Shown here one piece after another: positions 1 through 6,569 of a DNA stretch of 8,789 nucleotides. The notes under the pieces are model-generated. The model made no database searches. It saw only the letters and a list, made by a program, of their open reading frames with translations, and was not told the origin of the DNA. Source of the stretch: Pyrinomonadaceae bacterium (GTDB taxonomy: Bacteria > Acidobacteriota > Blastocatellia > Pyrinomonadales > Pyrinomonadaceae); NCBI GenBank assembly GCA_025937955.1, contig JAICQI010000201.1:1-8789 (forward strand). Direction: 5' to 3'. Position 1 is the first letter of the stretch, and the number at the start of each line of letters is the position of its first letter. Position numbers and translations under genes: made by a program.

Positions 1-2
1 AA

Positions 3-968
3 GAGAAAGAACCGGTTGCCGCAGTCGCCGCTCAGAGTGTCACCGTTTCAGTGGCACGCTTGCGGAAGAAAGCGTCATCAAATGGCCGGCTCGATGGGCT
101 CGAAGAAAAGATGCTCGTCTGCGGCAACCTGCTTTCCTGGGGCATGCACGGCATCGCGTTCGCGCCAAACGTGGACCACACGCCGCTTTGGCCCGCAGTT
201 GCAGAAGCGATCTACCGTCTGCGTCGTGTCGATAAGCTGTTCGGAGACACAGCATTTGTGATGGTGAAGGATATTCCCGACGCGTACGCCTCAGCCGCGA
301 CGGCACTCTCGCGGTTCTCTTACCGCGAGCTCGAAACAGAACCCAACATGGTTCTCGAGATCTCACCTCAGTGGAAGAGTTATGACGACTATCTCGCGAG
401 TCTCACTTCGAAATACCGCAAGCAGTCCAAACAGATTGAGAAGGAAGTGGCAGCGGCCGGTTGTACTGTTGAAGAGATCAAAACTGACGAGATTGCACGC
501 GACGCAGACAAGCTACACGCGCTCTACTTGCAGACTCACAAGAACGCACGTCTAAGACTTGTAACTCTCCCAGCCACTTTCCTGCCGGCGCTTGCTGCAA
601 GTCTCGGTGACGACATGCGGTTCACCGTGCTCAAACGAGATGGCGAGCTATTGGGATTTGTTACTACTGTCAAAGACGGCGAGACCGCAGTGGGTTACTA
701 CATCGGCTTCGATCGCAAAGCAAATGCCGACATTCCAATTTACTTTCGCCTGCTGCAATCAGTGATCGGCCATGCCATCGCACTCGGTTGCAAGCGACTC
801 TCACTGGGCCGCACAGCACTCGAACCCAAAGCACGTCTCGGCGCTCGCCCCGACCCGATGCGTATTTGGATCCGCCACCGTATTCCCATGCTGAACCTGA
901 TCGTTCGTGGACTGCTACACACCATCGACGATCACGAAGAGCCACCAGAGCGAAACCCATTTAAATAG
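3..968 (+). CDS. GNAT/BioF2-like acyltransferase, 5' end outside the window
   Basis: This is probably an acyl-CoA-dependent N-acyltransferase of the GNAT superfamily, closest in style to the BioF2-like/DUF482 (FemAB-related) group; the substrate is unknown. The frame is open from base 3 to the TAG at 966-968. A GTG at 51 would give 305 aa, but the frame continues upstream without a stop and no clear ribosome site precedes the GTG, so I treat the gene as truncated by the window edge. Counting from the GTG, residues ~105-130 hold a basic helix (SKYRKQSKQIEKE) typical of the BioF2-like fold. Residues ~190-230 hold strands of the form FTVLKRDGELLGFV and GYYIGFDRK, which resemble the GNAT acyl-CoA-binding core. 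The end carries a conserved-looking LGRTALEPKARLGARP segment and an amphipathic tail (IPMLNLIVRGLLH). It converges on the kinase gene across a shared hairpin. Family level is fairly sure; specific function is not. Confidence 0.72.
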   Translation, partial: EKEPVAAVAAQSVTVSVARLRKKASSNGRLDGLEEKMLVCGNLLSWGMHGIAFAPNVDHTPLWPAVAEAIYRLRRVDKLFGDTAFVMVKDIPDAYASAATALSRFSYRELETEPNMVLEISPQWKSYDDYLASLTSKYRKQSKQIEKEVAAAGCTVEEIKTDEIARDADKLHALYLQTHKNARLRLVTLPATFLPALAASLGDDMRFTVLKRDGELLGFVTTVKDGETAVGYYIGFDRKANADIPIYFRLLQSVIGHAIALGCKRLSLGRTALEPKARLGARPDPMRIWIRHRIPMLNLIVRGLLHTIDDHEEPPERNPFK

Positions 969-970
969 AG

Positions 971-1038
971 CCGCAAAAAGGCACAAGAGGCACAAAGTAA
1001 ATCATTTTAACTTTTGTGCTTTTTGTGCCTTTTTGCGG
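971..1038. terminator. Bidirectional terminator-like long hairpin between convergent genes
   Basis: The left arm (971-998) and right arm (1010-1038) are imperfect inverted copies of about 28 nt around an 11-nt AT-rich loop (999-1009). Each arm starts from its outer end with CCGCAAAAAGGCACAA, so read from either strand the GC-containing stem is followed by TTTTTGCGG. That gives a U-tract for transcripts arriving from both directions. It begins 2 nt after the acyltransferase stop and ends 2 nt before the kinase stop codon, which is where a shared bidirectional terminator would be placed. The arms also contain a near-repeat (GGCACAAG/AGGCACAAA), so the element may be a mobile or repeated sequence co-opted as a terminator. 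Termination itself is inferred. Confidence 0.6.
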
Positions 1039-1040
1039 GA

Positions 1041-4000
1041 CTATTTCGAATCGATGTTCATGAGCCAGATGTCGGCTTCGGCGGCGACGTAGGTGTAGAA
1101 GAGCGTGCGGTTGTCGCGGGAAAGGGCGGGGCTCCCGATGTCGACGTCCTGATCGGTGATTACCAGGACCTGCTGATACTTTCGAGTTTGTATGTCGAAC
1201 AGGAAAAGAGTTCCCTGACTCACAAACAACAGGCGGCGGTTGTCGTTGAGCCAGATGGGCCAGTCGCCGAAGTCCGTCAACCAATCGTAAGTCTTCGACT
1301 CCAGATCGTAGATCCCGATGCCTGAGTGCACTCCATTCGGCAGGTGCTTGATGCCGGCTAACTTCTTCCCATTCGCAGACCACGACCAGCCTTCAAACGA
1401 CAAACTCGCATCACCAAGCGCAGCGAGATAAGTAAACCTCTGATCGCTCCAGCCCTTGTCCGGATGAATGACGACGCAATCGTTCTTCGGTGTGTGAATG
1501 GAGTACGCAATCATGGACCCATCAGCAGACCAGGGCGAGTAATGACCGCCGGCACTCTGCGTGAGCTGTCGCAAACCTGAGCCGTCGCGGTTAATCACCC
1601 AGAGCTCATAGTCACCGGTGCGGCGCGAAGTGAACGCGATACGCTGCCCGTCAGGCGACCAGCGTGGCCACGCGTGCCGGTAATTGTCGGGCGTGAGATC
1701 ACGTTGCTGCGTGCCGTCAGTTCGCATGACGAAGATGTGTCGTTGCTGGCCCATCGAGTACGCCGTCAGCCACTCACCATCCGGCGAAACATCCGGAAAC
1801 CAAAGCTGCATCGAGCCCTCGGTGATCGACAGCGGCTTGCCAAAAGGCCCCTGAGTTGGATTAAACGACGTGCTGCGAAGATTCCTGATTTCAGTCTGCG
1901 CGGAATACGCAAGTTGCCCGTTGCGCGAAAAACTGAGATGGAGAACGGATGTGGTCGCGCCGATTGCGGTGACGGCTTCAGGACCACCGGAAGTCGCACC
2001 CGTATCCTCATCGATAGCGACACGCCAAATGTTGGAACTGCCACCGCGATTGCTCGAAAAGTACAAGTACTTTCCATCAGGAGACCACACCGGATTGAGA
2101 TCGGTTGACGAGCCGTCAGTCACCGCAACCGCTTCACCGCCGCTAACCGGAACGGTCAGGATGTGCTCGCGTTGGCCGTATCGATCAGGACGGCTCCAGT
2201 AAGCGATTCGCTTCTGGTGTGGAGAAAATGTTGGTTGCAGTGCATCGCCTTCGGAGATCCGCTGTCGCTCGCCTGTCTTTAGATCAATTCTCCAAAGCTG
2301 ACTCTTGGTTGGTCGCGTTGATGGCTGCGGAATCTTCTCGGTTCCGACCAGGATGTGGCCACCATCGGGAGACCATGAAGGGCTGTAACCAAAGTCAGAA
2401 ACTCGCGTTGGCGATTCACCGTTGGCTTGCATGACGTAAATGCCACCGCCTTCGCGTTCTGAGCGAAAGGCGATGCGATCGCCGTCGGGGGAGAAGGATG
2501 GCTGAGAGTCGTCAGCTGAAGAATTAACCGTTAAGTTGATCGAGTTACTTCCCGCGATGTTTTGAAGGTAGATGTCCCAGTTACCTGACGCGCGGCTGGC
2601 GTAAGCGATCGATCTACCGTCAGGCGAGAGTGTAGGAAAGAACTCCGGACCTGACTGGTACGTGACCTGTTGAAAGTTGACCAAAGGAGGTGTTTTGGTT
2701 CCGTCAAGAAACTCGAGCACCAGATAAATAAGACCGAACAACAGAAGCGTCGGCACCGCGAGCAGCGCTGCGAGTCTAAGGCGACTTATTTGGAGTGCGG
2801 CGGCTTGACGCCGCTTTGGTATTCGATCAGGCGCGATCGATAACAAAGCGGCGTCAGGCCGCCGCACTCCAAGGAGACGCTCATTCGACTCTGCAAGACC
2901 AATTCGGTTGAGCAGATCTGCGAAGCGTTCATCACCGCGAAGGTCGTCAAAAACCGGATCGACGCCAAGCCAAGTCAACCAACCATCGCGACCGTCATAA
3001 GCATGCTCAAGCCATTTGAACGCGCGATCCTTGTCACCCAACGCAGCATGGATTGCGGCGATGCGATAAGGTGAGACGTAGCTCTGCGTCTCCGTTAGTT
3101 CATTAAGCAGCGCTGTGGCCTCATTCTTTCTTCCAGCCAGCGAGTATGTGCGCGCCAATAATGCACGCGGAAGAGTGCTGGTACCCGAAAGCGCAATCGC
3201 CTTCTGAAACGCCGCGATTGCCTCATCGTATCGTCCAAGCTGCTCGTAAGTAAGCGCCATTTCCCAGTGTGTGTAGACAAAACTTCGCTCGATCTCGAGA
3301 TTCTCGTGAAGGTGTTCGAGTGCTTCGTCGTAACGGCGCGCGATATAGAGCAGCAATCCGATATTGGAAGAGACAGGCAGCGCCAGAGGATCCAATGCAT
3401 TCGCTCTTTTTGCCTCGGCAATGGCCTCCTCCAAACGTCCCATTGACGAAAGATAGATAAAGCCGTACCAATGATGTGCGGTCGCGTATCCGGGGTTCAG
3501 TTCCAGGGCGCGCCTGAATTCCCTTTCGCACGACGTCCAATTCCAATCGTAGCTCCCGAGGCAATACGCAAGCGCAGCGTGCGCTTCCGCCAACGTCTCA
3601 TCAATCTCGAGCGCTCGCTCCGCAGCCTGGCGTGCTTTAGGAAACGCCTCCTTCGGCGCAAGCGTCGCAATTCCAAAACTGCCAAGCACGATGTACGCGT
3701 CCGCCAAACCTACGTACGGGAGCGCATAAGCGGGATCCGCATCGATGGCCTTTTTGAAATACTCGATCGCCTTCTTGACATCCTCGTCGGTACGCTTGTT
3801 CCAGCAGTAGCGTCCTTTGAGGTAAGAGTGATAGGCGTCCACGTTGTCAGTGCCTCTTCTGGTTTCACTGGTCACAACACGATCGAGAATGCGCGTTTCA
3901 ACTGGGTCGAGCGACTGTTCCAAATCTTCTTCAAACTTCAACCGCTGACCGAGGTTTCTAAGATCGGCCAGCAACTCTTTAGCTGTCTGGTATCGCTCGT

Positions 4001-4997
4001 CTCGATCTTTGCGGAGCGCTTTTTTGATAATCCACTCGAGCTCGGTCGGCACTGTCGAGCGGTATTTCACGAGGGGAACAGGCTCGCGCTCGAGAATAGC
4101 GACCATCACATCGATGCTCGTCGCACCTTGAAACGGCGGCCGTCCAGCCACCATCTCGTAGAGCACAGCGCCGAGGCTCCAGATGTCAGTGCGCGAATCG
4201 ACGGTGAGTCCACGCGCCTGTTCCGGCGACATGTAAGGAGCCGTCCCCATCACGATTCCCTGCTCTGTCTGAAAGAACGTTTGATCGACAGCCGCTATCG
4301 GTTTTGATTCTGCTAACTTCGCCAGTCCGAAATCGAGCACTTTAACCACGCCGTCAGCGCGCAGCATGATGTTTTCCGGCTTGATATCGCGATGCACGAT
4401 GCCCGCCTCGTGTGCCGCAAACAGTGCCGCCGCCACAGACGTTGCTACTTCCAACGCTTCTGCGATCTTCAGTGGTCCAGCCTTTATGCGCTTGCGTAAT
4501 GTCTCGCCGTCGATGAATTCGATCGCGATGTAGTGGAGTTGGTCCAACTGGCCGATGTCGTAAATGGTGATGATGTTGGGATGGTTCAGGGATGATGCGG
4601 CCCTGGCTTCGAATTGAAACCGGTGCACACGTTCGAGATCTCGGGTGAAGTGTGTTGGCAGTGCTTTGAGTACGACTTTGCGTCCCAGCCGCTTGTCACT
4701 GGCAAGGTAGATGTCGCCCATCCCGCCGGATTCGAGTCGGGTGATGATTTGATAGGGACCGATCTCGCCACCAGGAACCAGAGCGCTTTCTGTTAGTGAC
4801 CCTGCCATAACCTCGTATGCGGGCACTTCGATGAAGTTGGCGGCACGAGCGTAGGAATCGATCAGCGCCTCGACTTCGGCGCGCAAAGCGGTGTCGCCGG
4901 CGCAGGCTTCATCCAGAAACGCGGTTTGTTCGTGAAGATCGCGCTCCAGTGCGGAGTCGAGCAAGGTTTTGATCTGCTGCCAACGTTCGGGGGTCAT
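1041..4997 (-). CDS. Transmembrane Ser/Thr protein kinase with TPR and PD40 propeller domains
   Basis: This 1318-aa Hanks-type kinase probably phosphorylates Ser/Thr on partner proteins. The upstream sigma factor is the obvious candidate. Residues 1-70 form the helical N-terminus common in acidobacterial kinases (MTPERWQQIK). The kinase domain spans ~82-345: glycine loop G91-G94 (SGGMGDIY), ATP lysine K111, alpha-C glutamate E130, HRDIKPEN at 202-209 (catalytic D204), DFG at 222-224, SPE at 257-259 and D271 of DIWSLG. All catalytic residues are present, so it should be active. TPR-like helices cover ~387-700, ending in the common LGVDPVFDDLRGDERF motif. One transmembrane helix lies at ~742-764 with arginines before it, placing kinase and TPRs in the cytoplasm. 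From ~785 to the end there are about twelve PD40/TolB-type repeats (SPDG motifs), presumably extracytoplasmic. It starts 45 nt downstream of the sigma gene. Residues ~709-736 are encoded by a REPIN-like repeat. Confidence 0.93.
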   Translation of the reverse strand: MTPERWQQIKTLLDSALERDLHEQTAFLDEACAGDTALRAEVEALIDSYARAANFIEVPAYEVMAGSLTESALVPGGEIGPYQIITRLESGGMGDIYLASDKRLGRKVVLKALPTHFTRDLERVHRFQFEARAASSLNHPNIITIYDIGQLDQLHYIAIEFIDGETLRKRIKAGPLKIAEALEVATSVAAALFAAHEAGIVHRDIKPENIMLRADGVVKVLDFGLAKLAESKPIAAVDQTFFQTEQGIVMGTAPYMSPEQARGLTVDSRTDIWSLGAVLYEMVAGRPPFQGATSIDVMVAILEREPVPLVKYRSTVPTELEWIIKKALRKDRDERYQTAKELLADLRNLGQRLKFEEDLEQSLDPVETRILDRVVTSETRRGTDNVDAYHSYLKGRYCWNKRTDEDVKKAIEYFKKAIDADPAYALPYVGLADAYIVLGSFGIATLAPKEAFPKARQAAERALEIDETLAEAHAALAYCLGSYDWNWTSCEREFRRALELNPGYATAHHWYGFIYLSSMGRLEEAIAEAKRANALDPLALPVSSNIGLLLYIARRYDEALEHLHENLEIERSFVYTHWEMALTYEQLGRYDEAIAAFQKAIALSGTSTLPRALLARTYSLAGRKNEATALLNELTETQSYVSPYRIAAIHAALGDKDRAFKWLEHAYDGRDGWLTWLGVDPVFDDLRGDERFADLLNRIGLAESNERLLGVRRPDAALLSIAPDRIPKRRQAAALQISRLRLAALLAVPTLLLFGLIYLVLEFLDGTKTPPLVNFQQVTYQSGPEFFPTLSPDGRSIAYASRASGNWDIYLQNIAGSNSINLTVNSSADDSQPSFSPDGDRIAFRSEREGGGIYVMQANGESPTRVSDFGYSPSWSPDGGHILVGTEKIPQPSTRPTKSQLWRIDLKTGERQRISEGDALQPTFSPHQKRIAYWSRPDRYGQREHILTVPVSGGEAVAVTDGSSTDLNPVWSPDGKYLYFSSNRGGSSNIWRVAIDEDTGATSGGPEAVTAIGATTSVLHLSFSRNGQLAYSAQTEIRNLRSTSFNPTQGPFGKPLSITEGSMQLWFPDVSPDGEWLTAYSMGQQRHIFVMRTDGTQQRDLTPDNYRHAWPRWSPDGQRIAFTSRRTGDYELWVINRDGSGLRQLTQSAGGHYSPWSADGSMIAYSIHTPKNDCVVIHPDKGWSDQRFTYLAALGDASLSFEGWSWSANGKKLAGIKHLPNGVHSGIGIYDLESKTYDWLTDFGDWPIWLNDNRRLLFVSQGTLFLFDIQTRKYQQVLVITDQDVDIGSPALSRDNRTLFYTYVAAEADIWLMNIDSK
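2790..2872. repeat. REPIN-like palindromic element, copy A, inside the kinase reading frame
   Basis: The left arm (2790-2818) and right arm (2844-2872) are 29-nt inverted repeats that differ at one position, around a 25-nt loop (2819-2843). Each arm contains its own small hairpin (GCGGCG, six-base loop, CGCCGC) and begins from the outer end with TTGGAGT, so a GGAG tetranucleotide sits next to the palindrome as in REP sequences mobilised by RAYT transposases. The left arm is identical over 29 nt to the reverse complement of the right arm of copy B at 6113-6141, and the loops are clearly related (both end in ATCGATAA). Read on the minus strand it encodes kinase residues ~709-736 (containing VRRPDAALL and PKRRQAAALQ) without breaking the frame. 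No transposase gene is nearby. Confidence 0.88.
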
Positions 4998-5010
4998 GGT
5001 CCACTCAATA

Positions 5011-5024
5011 GATTACGCGTAATC
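5011..5024. promoter_or_regulatory. Perfect 14-bp palindrome in the sigma-kinase gap
   Basis: GATTACGCGTAATC is a perfect palindrome in the 45-nt space between the sigma factor stop and the kinase ATG, 13 nt upstream of that ATG. Dyads like this often bind dimeric regulators. As RNA it could only form a 5-bp stem with a CGCG loop close to the kinase ribosome site. No strong Shine-Dalgarno is visible ahead of the kinase ATG (only GAGTGG). Function is inferred; a chance occurrence is possible. Confidence 0.3.
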
Positions 5025-5042
5025 GGCGTATCTGTGGGTACG

Positions 5043-5609
5043 CTATCTTTTTGAGAGCTCGTGATAGAGCCAGGCCTTTGCAGTGCTCCATTCTCGCTTG
5101 ATGGTGGCGGGCGACAAATGCAGGACTTCGGCAGTTTCCTCAACTGTTAGGCCTCCAAAGAAGCGAAGCTCCACGATGCGGCTTTGTTGTGGATCGAGGC
5201 GGGCGAGCTCCTTCAAAACGTCGTCCAGTGCGATGACCTCAGAAGCCTTTTCCTGTGAGACCACCAATGCGTCGTCAAGCTCGAGCTTGAAGGCTCCGCC
5301 GCCTCGCTTGGCGCAAGCATGGCTACGAGCATGGTCGACAAGAATCGTGCGCATGAGCTGGGCCGCGATGCCAAAGAAGTGCGCCCGGTTTTGCCAGTTT
5401 ACGTTTTTGCGGTTGACCAGTCGTACGAAGGCTTCGTTCACGAGTGCCGTGGTCTGTAATGTGTGACCCTCACGCTCGCGACTCATGTAGCGATGGGCGA
5501 GGCGGCGCAGTTCTTCGTCGATCAGCGGCATGAGTCTATCGAACGCCGACTGGTCGCCGTTGTTCCAATCGATCAGTAACTGGGTCAACTCGTGTTTCTG
5601 GGCATCCAT
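5043..5609 (-). CDS. ECF-type RNA polymerase sigma factor (TIGR02999/Sigma70_ECF, ECF43-like)
   Basis: This 188-aa alternative sigma factor would direct RNA polymerase to its own promoter set. Region 2 covers ~10-95 with the markers LRRLAHRYM, TALVNEAFVRLV and FFGIAAQLMRTILVDHAR. Region 4 covers ~130-185 with LDPQQSRIVELRFFGGLTVEETAEVL (split here as LDPQQSRIVEL and FFGGLTVEETAEVL) and the helix-turn-helix SPATIKREWSTAKAWL. The frame stays open upstream to 5885, but the ATG at 5609 is chosen because the homologous part starts there (MDAQKHELTQ), CCCTC on the plus strand (5619-5623) reads as GAGGG nine bases ahead of it, a sigma70-like promoter lies just upstream, and the longer version would overlap the divergent gene. 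No anti-sigma gene follows; a Ser/Thr kinase does. In the ECF43 group such sigmas are known to be activated by threonine phosphorylation (EcfP/PknT of Vibrio parahaemolyticus). Here T50, T53 and T54 lie at the start of region 2.2. Confidence 0.9.
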   Translation of the reverse strand: MDAQKHELTQLLIDWNNGDQSAFDRLMPLIDEELRRLAHRYMSREREGHTLQTTALVNEAFVRLVNRKNVNWQNRAHFFGIAAQLMRTILVDHARSHACAKRGGGAFKLELDDALVVSQEKASEVIALDDVLKELARLDPQQSRIVELRFFGGLTVEETAEVLHLSPATIKREWSTAKAWLYHELSKR

Positions 5610-5618
5610 GATTCTCAG

Positions 5619-5623
5619 CCCTC
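5619..5623 (-). promoter_or_regulatory. Ribosome binding site supporting the short sigma factor start
   Basis: GAGGG on the minus strand lies nine bases before the ATG at 5609. It is only moderately matched to the anti-Shine-Dalgarno but is correctly spaced, and together with the promoter at 5635-5662 it favours the 188-aa product over a longer reading frame. Confidence 0.45.
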
Positions 5624-5634
5624 GCGAGCGCGGA

Positions 5635-5662
5635 ATTCTATCGCAGGCGGCCCAACCGTCAA
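5635..5662 (-). promoter_or_regulatory. Sigma70-like promoter of the sigma-kinase operon
   Basis: On the minus strand TTGACG (5657-5662) and TAGAAT (5635-5640) are separated by 16 bases, each matching five of six consensus positions. A T8 tract (plus-strand A8 at 5661-5668) abuts the -35 box and could act as an UP-like element. Transcription would start near 5628, leaving a leader of about 20 nt that just includes the GAGGG ribosome site. This suggests housekeeping expression with control at the protein level. No equally clear promoter was found on the plus strand for the divergent DsrE-like genes in the rest of this 120-bp gap. Confidence 0.55.
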
Positions 5663-5729
5663 AAAAAATTCCGCCGGGTGTGAGCCGGTTTTCGCGCGAT
5701 TCTCGCTTAGAGGGTGAAGGAGTAGATAC

Positions 5730-6053
5730 ATGATCAGATACGTCTTTATCCAATCGCGAGACCCGTTTGAAGCGCGCGAACCGCAGTTTCTCGAAGAAAC
5801 AGCAATCGCAGTGAAGGAGCGAGGGCACGACGTCACCGTGTTTCTGGTGCAAAACGGAGTGCTCGCGGCGCGCCAGAGCACTCACCGGCTGGAACGCTTA
5901 ACACAGGCCGGCGTCACGTTGCTGGCGGATGATTTGTCACTGCGCGAACGCGGCATCACGAACGAGGAGCTCGCTCCGAGTGTTCAGGAATCAGGTATCG
6001 GCGCGCTCGTCGACGCAATCGTCCAGGAGAACACCAAGGCGATCTGGCATTAA
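5730..6053 (+). CDS. DsrE-fold protein 1, lacking the canonical cysteine
   Basis: This small cytoplasmic protein (107 aa) is of the DsrE/DsrF/TusCD fold, whose members pass persulfide sulfur between carriers in tRNA thiolation or sulfur oxidation. It shows the expected order: a hydrophobic first strand (IRYVFIQS), helix, second strand (HDVTVFLVQNGV), then GVTLLADDLSLRERGI leading to the conserved RG. The canonical sulfur-carrying Cys, seven residues before that Arg in TusD-like proteins, is Asp67 here, and the protein has no cysteine at all. It may therefore be a structural subunit rather than a carrier. It ends in an aromatic tail (AIWH) like protein 3 of the cluster. A strong GAAGGAG (5716-5722) lies seven bases before the ATG. 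It is first of three DsrE-like genes and divergent from the sigma operon. A REPIN-like element begins three bases after its stop. Confidence 0.82.
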   Translation: MIRYVFIQSRDPFEAREPQFLEETAIAVKERGHDVTVFLVQNGVLAARQSTHRLERLTQAGVTLLADDLSLRERGITNEELAPSVQESGIGALVDAIVQENTKAIWH

Positions 6054-6055
6054 AA

Positions 6056-6145
6056 CTCTTTGGAGTGCGGCGCCTTGGTGCCGCTTTGGTCTCGATCAAG
6101 CGTCATCGATAACAAAGCGGCGTCAAGCCGCCGCACTCCAAAGAG
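6056..6145. repeat. REPIN-like palindromic element, copy B, between two DsrE-like genes
   Basis: The core arms are 6060-6088 and 6113-6141 (29 nt each, three mismatches) around a 24-nt loop (6089-6112). The terminal symmetry extends outward to CTCTTT/AAAGAG, giving 6056-6145. It has the same orientation and loop motif as copy A, and its right arm is an exact match to the left arm of copy A. In the left arm two substitutions change a G/A mismatch in the inner hairpin to C/G and a third leaves a G/T pair, so the hairpin is preserved. It fills most of the 113-bp gap between the first and second DsrE-like genes and leaves the next ribosome site intact. As RNA it would form a very stable structure that could attenuate transcription or protect mRNA ends. 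Confidence 0.88.
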
Positions 6146-6166
6146 GGGCTTGAAGGAGAGAAAACG

Positions 6167-6562
6167 ATGAAAGAGCGAAGACTAACGCTGGCGTTGATGG
6201 ACCCGCCGTACGAGTCGGCAAATTCGACGACTGCACTGCGAATCATTTCAGCGGCTCTCGAAAGGGGCATCGACGTCAACGTCTTTGCTTATGAGGGCGC
6301 TGTTTGCTTGCCGCTGAAGGACCAGGCGCCACATGCCAACCCGGTGAAAGGCACCAGTGTTGAAGAGGAAGAACACCCGACCACCAAAGCATTCATCAGC
6401 TCACTGCTGGCGATGGGTAAGTTGACTTGGGTGAATTGTGGACTCTGCGTTGACGAACGCGGCGCAACGAACGTCGTGGACGGAGTCAAGCGGGGCAGTC
6501 CCGCTGATTTCTTCAAGATGGCGAGCGAGTCGACTAACACCCTCGTAATCCCGACCAAGTGA
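6167..6562 (+). CDS. DsrE/TusD-like sulfur-relay protein with CxxC, DsrE-fold protein 2
   Basis: This 131-aa DsrE-family protein is the likely sulfur-carrying subunit of the cluster. The start resembles other DsrE proteins (LTLALMDPPYESANSTTALR, then a helix and the strand IDVNVFAYEGAV). Residues 88-100 read WVNCGLCVDERGA: C91 is seven residues before the conserved Arg, the place of the catalytic Cys in TusD/DsrE, and C94 makes a CxxC pair. C47 lies after the second strand. The length fits the family (about 120-140 aa). GAAGGAG at 6152-6158 is eight bases before the ATG. The gene follows protein 1 across the REPIN-like element and is almost joined to protein 3 (7-nt gap), so the three probably form one transcript. 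The partner carrier and final acceptor are not in the window. CxxC could also mean metal or disulfide chemistry. Confidence 0.85.
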   Translation: MKERRLTLALMDPPYESANSTTALRIISAALERGIDVNVFAYEGAVCLPLKDQAPHANPVKGTSVEEEEHPTTKAFISSLLAMGKLTWVNCGLCVDERGATNVVDGVKRGSPADFFKMASESTNTLVIPTK

Positions 6563-6569
6563 GGTTCAC

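Noticed and set aside
961..1383. Minus-strand 140-aa frame over the kinase 3' end
   Set aside because: It is a shifted frame of the PD40 region with Arg/His-rich composition; the kinase frame has a sound stop at 1041-1043.
2790..2872. CRISPR repeat or attachment site
   Set aside because: There are only two dispersed copies 3.2 kb apart, with internal symmetry and a conserved loop rather than unique spacers, and no cas or integrase gene.
2786..2968. Repeat interpreted as a break or frameshift in the kinase
   Set aside because: The kinase frame continues through the element from the TPR end into the transmembrane helix with no stop or phase change.
3471..4307. A 278-aa plus-strand reading frame
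   Set aside because: It is antisense to the kinase and TPR coding region, which has clear motifs; its translation is Arg/Phe-rich with no domain and no ribosome site.
5668..5729. Plus-strand promoter for the DsrE-like operon
   Set aside because: No -35/-10 pair with acceptable boxes and spacing could be seen; only the ribosome site GAAGGAG at 5716-5722 is convincing.
5610..5885. N-terminal extension of the sigma factor to a start at 5885 (280 aa)
   Set aside because: The extra residues do not resemble sigma factor sequence, overlap the divergent DsrE-like gene, and contain the likely promoter and ribosome site of the 188-aa form.
5929..6153. Plus-strand frame of 74 aa crossing copy B of the repeat
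   Set aside because: It is an out-of-frame shadow of DsrE-like gene 1 running into the repeat; its resemblance to the kinase linker (KRRQAAALQ) comes only from the shared repeat DNA.
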